Assembly: GCA_022843625.1 (NCBI GenBank)
Contig: JALHNH010000025.1
Span: forward strand, 33,468 to 97,467
Source: Bryobacter sp.
Lineage (GTDB): Bacteria > Acidobacteriota > Terriglobia > Bryobacterales > Bryobacteraceae
DNA length: 64,000 bases
Reading direction: 5' to 3'
The notes beneath the pieces are model-generated. The model was not told the origin of the DNA, ran no database searches, and saw nothing but the letters and a program-made list of their open reading frames with translations. The stretch's first letter is position 1. Each line of letters opens with the position of its first letter. Shown piece after piece: positions 35,782 to 42,612 of the stretch. A program made the position numbers and the translations under genes.

Positions 35782-36457
35782 TCTGCTTGCCCTCAGCATC
35801 CAGGCCGCCGACATCAGCGGTATGGTCCAGCTACAGGACTCCCGCGACCAGAAGGCAAAAAAGGACAAAAGCGGAGTCGTCTTCTGGCTCACCCCCATCG
35901 ACGCACCGCTCCCCTCACCCCTAACTACAGCCAAAGCACGCATCATCCAGAAGAACAAGCGCTTTGAACCTCATGTGCTGGCAGTCTCCGTCGGCACCAC
36001 GGTCGACTTCCCGAACCTCGATCCCATCTTCCACAACGCCTTCTCCAATTTCGACGGCAAAGTCTTCGACCTCGGCCTCTACCCGCCCGGACAGTCCAGA
36101 GCGGTCCGCTTTGATCGCCCGGGAATCACCCGGCTCTTCTGCAACATCCATTCCGCCATGAGCGCCATCGTTGTGGTTCTCACTACACCCCACTTCGCCA
36201 CCTCACTCGCAGATGGCTCCTGGGAGATTCGCGGAGTGCCTCCAGGCAACTACAAGCTGGAGCTCTATCACGAACGCAGCACTGCCCCCACGCTGAAGGC
36301 GCTTGAGCGAAGCATTCGAATCCCTGATTCCGGCCTCAAGATCCCACCCATCACAGTATCCGAATCAGGCTACATCCCGGTGGCTCACCCTAACAAATTT
36401 GGCAATCGCTACCCGCCAGCCGACTCCAACCCGATCTACCCGGGAGCAAAACGCTGA
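35753..36457 (+). CDS. cupredoxin-domain periplasmic protein with carboxypeptidase-regulatory-like C-terminal part
   Basis: A 234-residue exported protein (signal MTSHWLISFSLLALSIQAA). A plastocyanin-like type 1 copper site can be drawn: H94 (PIFHNAFS), C130 and H133 (LFCNIHSAM), with M136 as possible axial ligand. The C-terminal region (WEIRGVPPGNYKLELYHE) resembles a small regulatory-like beta-sandwich. Related proteins are often labelled methylamine utilization or cupredoxin-domain. It would bind copper and carry or sense electrons in the periplasm. It lies between the porin-like gene and the sensor kinase, overlapping both, so a shared function is likely. Confidence 0.85.
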   Translation: MTSHWLISFSLLALSIQAADISGMVQLQDSRDQKAKKDKSGVVFWLTPIDAPLPSPLTTAKARIIQKNKRFEPHVLAVSVGTTVDFPNLDPIFHNAFSNFDGKVFDLGLYPPGQSRAVRFDRPGITRLFCNIHSAMSAIVVVLTTPHFATSLADGSWEIRGVPPGNYKLELYHERSTAPTLKALERSIRIPDSGLKIPPITVSESGYIPVAHPNKFGNRYPPADSNPIYPGAKR

Positions 36458-38217
36458 TGCGCGGCTGGCCCCTCACACGAAAAATCCTGATGGCAGTTTC
36501 CATCAGCATCTCCTTGCTGGTCGGGGCCACCAGTTGGCTAGCTCTGCGCTTTGCCGTAAACACTACTTCGCGTGGCCTCGAGGGCGAGGTCACCGCCAGC
36601 CTCCGCGCCTATGAAACTCTCTGGCGCGCTCGCGAAAACATGCTCGCCTCCGTCAGCTCGCTCATGAGCAACATGCCGGAAGTAAGAGCTTCCTTCCGCA
36701 CCGGCGACCAGGCCACCATCCGCGATACCGCCTCTGAAGTCTGGGCCAAAGTCTCACAGGAAGAAGCCATCTTCCTTGTCGCTGATCCAGCCGGCTTAGT
36801 CATTGCCTCTCTCGGCGGCGGCCCGGCACCTCCACTTGCTGACGTTATACGCTCCGCCTCCCCGCGTTTTCCCCAGCAAAGCAAGGGCTTCCTCACCCAC
36901 GCCGGCAGACTCTGGCAAATCGTAGTCACCCCCGTTTACGTCGATGCCCAGCAAGGCTCTGCCCTCTTGAATATTCTCCTCACCGGCTACCCGGTCAACG
37001 CCGGTTTGGCAAAGTCTCTGCGCCAGAATACCGGTAGCGATTTTGTGTTTTCCTCCGCAGGCCAACCCATCGCCTCCACACTCGATCCGGCCAAAACGGC
37101 TCAACTCAATCAGACACCCAACCCGGGCCTCGATCCTGTACTCGTTCGCACGCAAGGCGCCGGCTTTGGCCTCCTCGCCGCCCCGTTGCTCGACATCGCC
37201 GGCAAGTCTATCGGAGAGCTCCGCATCGTCCGCTCCTTTGATGCCGCGCAAGAGCGCCTCGACGAATTACAGCGCGACATGCTGGGCCTCTGGACCGTCG
37301 CAGTGCTCCTCGGCCTTGGCCTCAGCTACGCTCTCACCCGCAAGATCGTCGACCCCATCGAGCGTCTCGACAAGGCTGCTGCCGAAGTCGCCAGACAAAA
37401 CTACGATACGCGCCTGCTCATCGATCGCGGCGACGAGCTTGGCCGCCTCGCCCAATCCTTCAACACCATGTGCGTGTCGTTGCAACAGGCCCGGGGAGAA
37501 CTCATCCGTCAGGAGCGCCTTGCCACCATCGGCCAATTCGCTACCTCAATCGTGCACGACCTCCGCAATCCCCTCGCTGCGATCTACGGTGGCTCCGAGA
37601 TGCTGGTCGATACCGGTCTCAACGAATCTCAATCCAGGCGCATCGCTCGCAACATCTACCAGGCCTCACTCAGTATCCAGTCCCTGCTTCAGGACCTCTC
37701 CAATATCTCTAGCGGCAAGCTCTCCCCGCTGGAGCCGTGCAGTCTGGCTGAGGTCGTTTGTGCTTCTGCCGAGAGGCTGCTCACTTCCATCGATTCGAAC
37801 GCTATCTCCATCCACATCGATGTAGATCTCAGCTCCACTGTCTCGGTAGAACGGGCCCGTATGGAGCGAGTCTTCTTCAACCTCATCGCCAATGCAGTTG
37901 AGGCGATGTCAGGCTCCGGGTCAATCCGCATCCGGTCCGAAGAAACAGCCACAACAGTGATCCTGAGAATTTCCGATACTGGCCCCGGCATTGCGGCGGA
38001 ACTCAAGTCACAGCTCTTTGAGCCTTTTGCCACAGCCGGAAAGAGAAATGGAATGGGGCTCGGACTCGCTCTTTCAAGGCAAACCGTACGCTCTCATGGC
38101 GGGGATCTCTGGTCGGAAGCTGTCTCTCAAGGCGCTTCTTTCTGCGTCCGCCTTCCGCTCGCTGGTGCTGCGCCCAAAGCCCACGAGTTTCACAACACTT
38201 TTACAACCCCGGCATGA
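36457..38217 (+). CDS. sensor histidine kinase with periplasmic sensor domain, HAMP, HisKA and HATPase
   Basis: A 586-residue inner-membrane kinase. A membrane helix near residues 11-32 is followed by a roughly 240-residue periplasmic (CACHE-like) sensing part, a second helix near 275-295, and a HAMP linker (VDPIERLDKAAAEVARQNYD). The H-box is SIVHDLRNPLAAI with H367, and the ATP-binding domain carries N (NLIANAVEAM), G1 (DTGPGIA) and G2 (GMGLGLAL) boxes. It starts on the last base of the cupredoxin stop codon (TGATG). Its most natural partners are the two receivers at the front of the operon. The signal is unknown; copper state or periplasmic redox is a reasonable guess from context. Confidence 0.93.
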   Translation: MRGWPLTRKILMAVSISISLLVGATSWLALRFAVNTTSRGLEGEVTASLRAYETLWRARENMLASVSSLMSNMPEVRASFRTGDQATIRDTASEVWAKVSQEEAIFLVADPAGLVIASLGGGPAPPLADVIRSASPRFPQQSKGFLTHAGRLWQIVVTPVYVDAQQGSALLNILLTGYPVNAGLAKSLRQNTGSDFVFSSAGQPIASTLDPAKTAQLNQTPNPGLDPVLVRTQGAGFGLLAAPLLDIAGKSIGELRIVRSFDAAQERLDELQRDMLGLWTVAVLLGLGLSYALTRKIVDPIERLDKAAAEVARQNYDTRLLIDRGDELGRLAQSFNTMCVSLQQARGELIRQERLATIGQFATSIVHDLRNPLAAIYGGSEMLVDTGLNESQSRRIARNIYQASLSIQSLLQDLSNISSGKLSPLEPCSLAEVVCASAERLLTSIDSNAISIHIDVDLSSTVSVERARMERVFFNLIANAVEAMSGSGSIRIRSEETATTVILRISDTGPGIAAELKSQLFEPFATAGKRNGMGLGLALSRQTVRSHGGDLWSEAVSQGASFCVRLPLAGAAPKAHEFHNTFTTPA

Positions 38218-38257
38218 TTTTGAGGCCCCATTCCGTCAAGCTAATAATGCTGCACTC

Positions 38258-38326
38258 AACTATCGATCTCTTCCTATGGTGGGATGAGAGGGTAAACACA
38301 AACCCTGATAAGTACCGTGTTTTACC
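38258..38326 (+). other. two hairpins between the kinase gene and its terminator, possible structured 3' UTR or small RNA
   Basis: One hairpin pairs CTCTTCC (38268-38274) with GGG and AGAG of 38281-38290 (bulged). A second pairs GGTAAACAC (38291-38299) with GTGTTTTACC (38317-38326, one bulged T). Both precede the terminator at 38329. I know no RNA family that fits, so this may be only a folded 3' UTR. Confidence 0.3.
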
Positions 38327-38328
38327 CG

Positions 38329-38360
38329 GCCCTCGCGCTCAAAGCGAGGGCTTTTTTTTT
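38329..38360 (+). terminator. intrinsic terminator of the regulator/porin/cupredoxin/kinase operon
   Basis: GCCCTCGC (38329-38336) and GCGAGGGC (38344-38351) form an 8-bp stem with a 7-nt loop, followed by nine T residues (38352-38360). It lies 112 nt after the kinase stop. Confidence 0.88.
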
Positions 38361-38361
38361 A

Positions 38362-38398
38362 AACTAAAAATGCGGAGCTGCCCCTGCTTCAGCTCCGC
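38362..38398 (-). terminator. intrinsic terminator of the DUF4394 gene
   Basis: On the minus strand GCGGAGCTG and CAGCTCCGC (38390-38398 with 38372-38380) form a 9-bp stem with a 9-nt loop, followed by a T-rich run (complement of 38362-38370). It is back to back with the rightward terminator. Confidence 0.8.
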
Positions 38399-38428
38399 CA
38401 CGCGGTCTACCAACTTGAAGCCGTGGTG

Positions 38429-39229
38429 TTACTTCGCATTGGGAGGCTCGACCGCGATCCCTCCAAACTGTTCGAAAAACCAGAGATTCCCAATCGGGTT
38501 GTGATCACCTGTTTCGTAATAGATCTCATGCAATATCGACTTACTGGAGGCAGATTCCCGTATCACCAGATAGCCACGATTGGTTACCGGTGAGATATCA
38601 AATCCAGCCACCCGGCTCAAGTCGATATTGATGAGCGGTTTTACATTTCCCAAAACTCCGTCATTAGGAGGTGTCTGCGTCACAATAGCCCTCTTCGCGA
38701 GATCCAGGTTGTACAGCACAGTGCTCGTAGACCCCGCAAAACTGTTTGTATAAGCGCTGCCTACTACCTGAGGACGCATTCCATCCGCATAGTTCAATGC
38801 CCCATCGGTAGCGGCAACCGCACCCGTATCGGGATGCAAGCGCAGATTCTGGCCCGTATTGGACGTCACGCGAATCCTGTCTACCGTGGGATTGAAATCA
38901 AAGCCAAACTCGGTTCCATCGAGCGCTGGCGTAAATGCCATCCCGGTACCCACTGCTTTGGCCAGCGCCGTCTCACGATCAATCGTGTAGATGCGTGAGG
39001 AAGAACCCAATCCATAAAGCTGCCCCGTAGCAGGCCGGAAATCAATCGCCAGCACCTGCTCACCCGGCAGCAATCCGCGAATCAACTGCAGGCTGGTGGG
39101 AAATTGTGGCCGATCCGTGTCAAAGCTCACCAGCAGTGCTTTCGAGTCAATGCCCCAGGCCTTCTCAGCGCGGGCTTCGTGAGTGGACAGGCCGCACAGC
39201 AGCCCCATCATGATCAGAGTCGTTCTCAT
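38429..39229 (-). CDS. DUF4394 domain-containing secreted protein
   Basis: A 266-residue protein with a signal peptide (about residues 1-21). The mature part shows the DUF4394 pattern: ALLVSFDTDRPQ, GEQVLAIDFRPATGQLYGLG, FGFDFNPTVDRIRVTSNTGQ and LHPDTGAVAATDGALNYADG. It probably forms a beta-propeller-like shell. No function is established for the family. It lies 42 nt downstream of the sulfatase on the same strand and may be cotranscribed. Confidence 0.9.
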   Translation of the reverse strand: MRTTLIMMGLLCGLSTHEARAEKAWGIDSKALLVSFDTDRPQFPTSLQLIRGLLPGEQVLAIDFRPATGQLYGLGSSSRIYTIDRETALAKAVGTGMAFTPALDGTEFGFDFNPTVDRIRVTSNTGQNLRLHPDTGAVAATDGALNYADGMRPQVVGSAYTNSFAGSTSTVLYNLDLAKRAIVTQTPPNDGVLGNVKPLINIDLSRVAGFDISPVTNRGYLVIRESASSKSILHEIYYETGDHNPIGNLWFFEQFGGIAVEPPNAK

Positions 39230-39271
39230 GCATTGGGAAACGGCTCCCGCAGACTTTCGGATTGAATCCGG

Positions 39272-40612
39272 TCAACTTTTTTTGGGCAACAGCTTCATCA
39301 ACTCTTCAACCACCTGTGGAGCCTCACTCGCCCAGTTCTTCTTCTCCGAAGGGTCCTTTGCCAGGTTGCTCAGCCATAACTTCTCTTTCGGCTCGCCGTA
39401 AGGGTCATCCGGAAACTTGGGTGGATTCTCGATCAGTTTCCAATCTCCCTTCCTCGCCGCTCTGCTTCCCAGATACAGCCAGTGCACGCTTGCGTGGGCA
39501 CTCTTGCCCCCGCGCATTATCATTTCGCTTTGATCACGGCCATCGAGCCCCGCAGGCGCAGTAAGGCCAGCCATGGCCAGAAACGTAGGCAACACATCCA
39601 TCGCCATCCCGACACCATCCACCACCTGCCCTGCCCCGATCTTGCCCGGCCAACTCATCATCGCCGGCATCCGCACTCCTCCCTCAAACAAGCCCTGCTT
39701 CCAGCCCCGAAACGGTGCATTACTGCCACCACGATAAGGCCTCCCTGCATGGTCGGCACGGGATTCCTGCGTCGCCCCGTTATCACTCTGAAAGAAGATC
39801 ACTGTATTCTCAAGCAGCCCCTTCTGCTTCAGCGTTGCCATCACCAGCCCCACCTGATCATCCACTTCTGCGATCATCGCCAGATGCATCCTACGGTCCC
39901 GGTCCATCGACTTCGGAAACCGCGCCAGACTCTTCTCCCTGGCAATCATCGGATAGTGGGGAGCCCCAAAGCAGAGCTTCAGAAAGAAAGGCTGCGCCTT
40001 GGATTGCTTCTTCAAAAAGGCCACTGCCTCGCTGCCCAATATCTCGGTCTGATACTCACCGTCGCGCGACACCTCTTCTTCGTTGTGCCAGAGGTCATGC
40101 AATATCTCGCTCTGCCCGCGCCCCAATGTGTAATAGCGATGCGAGATCGCATCCGTCCAGCCCGAATAAAAACCGTAGAACTCATCAAAGCCAACTGCCT
40201 TGGGCCTTGAATGCGCCGCACTCCCCAAATGCCACTTCCCAAAGTGCCCGGTGCGGTAGCCGGCCTTCTTCAATTCCCCGGCCAGCGTCTTCTCTCCCGC
40301 TTTCAAGCCGGGCGTATCGAACTTTGCTGTAGACGTTAGCACGTCCTCAATGCCGTGGTGCTCGGGATACTGCCCGGTCAGCAAACTCGCCCGTGACGGC
40401 GAACAGACAGGGGAATTCGAATACCAGTTCGAAAACCGCGCCCCACTCCTGGCGAGTCGATCGAGGTTCGGCGTCTGCACCTCAGGGTGGCCATAACAAC
40501 CCACATCGCCGATGCCCTGATCATCGGTGTAGATCACCACAAAATTGGGTTTCGCCGCAGCAGCTAAAAGAGGAACTGCTCCAGTAGCAGCAAGGAAGGA
40601 TCTTCGTGTCAT
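39272..40612 (-). CDS. sulfatase (arylsulfatase family, formylglycine type), Tat-exported
   Basis: A 446-residue type I sulfatase. The leader MTRRSFLAATGAVPLLAAAA is a Tat signal. The maturation motif C70-S-P-S-R74 is intact, so an FGE-type enzyme should convert Cys70 to formylglycine. Metal ligands D30-D31 (YTDDQG) and the downstream FFQSDNGA block are present. It hydrolyses sulfate esters, probably of algal, plant or mucin-type polysaccharides; the substrate is unknown. A broken copy of the same gene type, with near-identical 5' flank, lies 1 kb to the right (41649-41944), beyond a PEP-CTERM gene. No FGE gene is in the window. Confidence 0.93.
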   Translation of the reverse strand: MTRRSFLAATGAVPLLAAAAKPNFVVIYTDDQGIGDVGCYGHPEVQTPNLDRLARSGARFSNWYSNSPVCSPSRASLLTGQYPEHHGIEDVLTSTAKFDTPGLKAGEKTLAGELKKAGYRTGHFGKWHLGSAAHSRPKAVGFDEFYGFYSGWTDAISHRYYTLGRGQSEILHDLWHNEEEVSRDGEYQTEILGSEAVAFLKKQSKAQPFFLKLCFGAPHYPMIAREKSLARFPKSMDRDRRMHLAMIAEVDDQVGLVMATLKQKGLLENTVIFFQSDNGATQESRADHAGRPYRGGSNAPFRGWKQGLFEGGVRMPAMMSWPGKIGAGQVVDGVGMAMDVLPTFLAMAGLTAPAGLDGRDQSEMIMRGGKSAHASVHWLYLGSRAARKGDWKLIENPPKFPDDPYGEPKEKLWLSNLAKDPSEKKNWASEAPQVVEELMKLLPKKS

Positions 40613-40919
40613 CCTTCAAATCATAGCTTCAACTTGTACTGCTTCCCTTAAGTTATTACAAGCAATTCCAACGCTGAATCGGCATAAGTTTGCACTGCAA
40701 AGCGAAAAGACAAGAGACATCGTTGTAATCTAATCGCAAAATGGATTCGACCTGATCAATCATTGAGAGCGGACCTCAGTACTATTACTTTTCTCAAATT
40801 TCTCGGTACTTTTCTTAGTACGATTCCTTTTACATCGTTCATATTGGGTGCTAGTTTGGCTTTAATAACCAATGAGATAACTGATTTCAGCCTCAAATTC
40901 TGGTTTGGAGCTTAACTGC
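40613..40919. other. intergenic region between the sulfatase and the PEP-CTERM gene
   Basis: The 307-nt divergent spacer is visibly richer in A and T than the flanking genes. The left end carries the sulfatase leader (conserved in the pseudogene copy at about 41945-41957). The right end carries GGAG 9 nt before the PEP-CTERM ATG. I could not identify a convincing promoter for either direction. Confidence 0.45.
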
Positions 40920-41576
40920 ATGAACACTCGTTCGAAACTCGGTTTTTTGGCCACTTTACTCGCTTGCACCGCTTTTTCCGCACCGGCTGCTACTATTACC
41001 CAATTCACAAGGGCGCAATTCCAGCTTGCTGTAAATGGAAGCAGCGTTACTCAACAAGATTTTGATTCACTTCCTGTGGGATCGATATTAGCACCGATCA
41101 ATGGCGTTACCTACGGTGCCTCGGGCGGAACCCCAATCGTAACATCTAGCTATCTAACAACCACAGGCAGCAACGGACTGGGCTCTAGTTCGGTGGGATT
41201 TTTCCTGGCTTCGGAGAGCGCGACTTTCTCCTTCAGCTCAGCCATCACCGCATTCGCGATCGACATCAACACCTTTGCGGGCACTGCAGGCGATTACACT
41301 GCGACTTTAAATATTGGAGACGTGATCCTAAGCAAATTTGATGTATTTCCAGGAACGGCCACTGGTCAGTTCATCGGCTTCACTTCCGATGTGGCCTTCT
41401 CAAGCGTCACGATTAGCACAGCATCCGGATTCCCCTACACTCTGGACACTTTAGTTTATGGCGATGCAGCTACTGTGGCTGACCCGACTTCCACCGTACC
41501 GGAGCCCTCTGCGTGGCTGTCCTTAGCACCTGGACTTTTACTCTTGCGCTACCTCCGGAGCAAGAAAGCCAAGTGA
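40920..41576 (+). CDS. PEP-CTERM sorting domain-containing protein
   Basis: A 218-residue exported protein. A signal peptide (MNTRSKLGFLATLLACTAFSAPA) is followed by a beta-rich domain of unknown function with SGGTPIVTSSYLTTTG and ITAFAIDINTFAGTAGDYTA, and a C-terminal VPEPSAWLSLAPGLLLL plus basic RYLRSKKAK, the tripartite PEP-CTERM signal for exosortase processing. The ATG at 40920 has GGAG 9 nt upstream. Exported surface or extracellular-matrix roles are usual. The gene lies between a functional and a decayed sulfatase and has lower GC than its neighbours. Confidence 0.9.
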   Translation: MNTRSKLGFLATLLACTAFSAPAATITQFTRAQFQLAVNGSSVTQQDFDSLPVGSILAPINGVTYGASGGTPIVTSSYLTTTGSNGLGSSSVGFFLASESATFSFSSAITAFAIDINTFAGTAGDYTATLNIGDVILSKFDVFPGTATGQFIGFTSDVAFSSVTISTASGFPYTLDTLVYGDAATVADPTSTVPEPSAWLSLAPGLLLLRYLRSKKAK

Positions 41577-41603
41577 TCAATTCGCTCACAATGTAGAAAT
41601 GTG

Positions 41604-41636
41604 AGGATGGATCTCTTGTCTGATTAGATCCATCCT
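41604..41636 (+). terminator. perfect 11-bp inverted repeat after the PEP-CTERM gene, terminator-like
   Basis: AGGATGGATCT (41604-41614) pairs perfectly with AGATCCATCCT (41626-41636) across an 11-nt loop. It begins 28 nt after the stop codon. No T run follows on the plus strand, so it may be a weak terminator or an mRNA-protecting hairpin. Confidence 0.5.
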
Positions 41637-41648
41637 TGCATATGGAAA

Positions 41649-41944
41649 TTATCGGTAATCCTGAATGATTCTTTGCGACATGGCCTTCCCACCGGCATTT
41701 GGATCAACTGCCCTCCACGCTCTCCAAATATCAACAAGAAGTTCATTCGATGTACTAAGACCGCAGCGCACAAACGCACTCGAAGTGAGCATATCGATAA
41801 GGCCATGCCGCTCCGGATTCTGACCCGTGAGCATGCTCTTCATTCAAGGCGAGCCCCACTCTAGATCCATGGAAAATTAGGCCGCTCAGCGGCGGCAACC
41901 AACGGTGCCACTCCGACGCCGTAAAGGAAGGATCGTCGAGTCAT
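41649..41944 (-). pseudogene. decayed sulfatase gene (paralogue of the sulfatase at 39272-40612)
   Basis: From ATG at 41944 the frame reads MTRRSFLYGVGVAPLVAAAE then PNF and a stop after three more residues. The functional copy starts MTRRSFLAATGAVPLLAAAA...PNF. Further on, SGAR and then SMLTGQNPERHGLIDMLTS correspond to SGAR and SLLTGQYPEHHGIEDVLTS of the intact enzyme, in shifted frames. The catalytic CSPSR region is missing, so at least two deletions have occurred. The leader before the ATG (GATCTGAAGG) is almost the same as that of the intact gene (GATTTGAAGG). The part after DMLTS has no clear match to the intact sulfatase. Confidence 0.8.
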
Positions 41945-41960
41945 CCTTCAGATCATATCT

Positions 41961-42506
41961 CTAGCGGCGCAGGTCTACGTTCACAGAATCTCCAAACGGA
42001 TAATTCCTCGTCCCACCCGGCAAACCATGCACGTAAACCAGCCGCAACTTCGCCTCTGAGACCAGCTTCCGGCCATATCGCGCCTCAAGCAGCTTCTCCA
42101 GCTGCGCATCACTAAGCGATACAGTTGTCCGCACCACCTTCCCGTTTTTCGACACCCGGGTCGCCTTGGGCAGATCAATGATCACCGCCTCCCCCTCTTG
42201 CGACTTCAGTTGTTGCGCCTCAGCCAGCACACCCACCATCTTCTCAAGCTGCGTGGCCCCCTCGTCCGTTGGTGCCTCCATGTCGATATTGAGTTCAAGC
42301 CGGTCGTTCAAGCTCACTCCAAACAAAACCCCGCTCAGCTCTCTCTTCATGCTCTCAGAAAGCTCCAGCTTCTTCACTGGCTTCTTGCGGGCCGCAACCC
42401 TCGGCGTATCGACACAAGTGACGTCCAACCGCTGCTTGGCAACCGTCTTCTTCGGGGCAGCTTGCAACAGTCCCATCGTCATTAGCAGACAGATCCAAAC
42501 TCTCAT
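41961..42506 (-). CDS. secreted hypothetical protein
   Basis: A 181-residue protein with signal peptide MRVWICLLMTMGLLQAA. Conserved-looking stretches are LELSESMKRELSGVLFGVSL, GATQLEKMVGVLAEAQQL and SDAQLEKLLEARYGRKLVSE, but I do not recognise the family. The ATG at 42506 was preferred over a GTG at 42524 because it begins the signal peptide directly. It lies just downstream of the sulfatase remnant and in the same direction. Confidence 0.6.
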   Translation of the reverse strand: MRVWICLLMTMGLLQAAPKKTVAKQRLDVTCVDTPRVAARKKPVKKLELSESMKRELSGVLFGVSLNDRLELNIDMEAPTDEGATQLEKMVGVLAEAQQLKSQEGEAVIIDLPKATRVSKNGKVVRTTVSLSDAQLEKLLEARYGRKLVSEAKLRLVYVHGLPGGTRNYPFGDSVNVDLRR

Positions 42507-42555
42507 CTCCCCATCATGGGCCACCGAATAGAGTCCTGCAATGGTACAAAAGGAT

Positions 42556-42590
42556 AGAAAAAGCCCCGGCCAAGGGCACCGGGGCTTAAA
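42556..42590 (-). terminator. intrinsic terminator of nrdJ
   Basis: On the minus strand AAGCCCCGG and CCGGGGCTT (42579-42587 and 42561-42569) form a 9-bp stem with a 9-nt loop, followed by CTTTTTCTATCC. It begins 26 nt after the nrdJ stop. Confidence 0.85.
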
Positions 42591-42612
42591 AACAACTCGA
42601 AGGGATTGAAAT

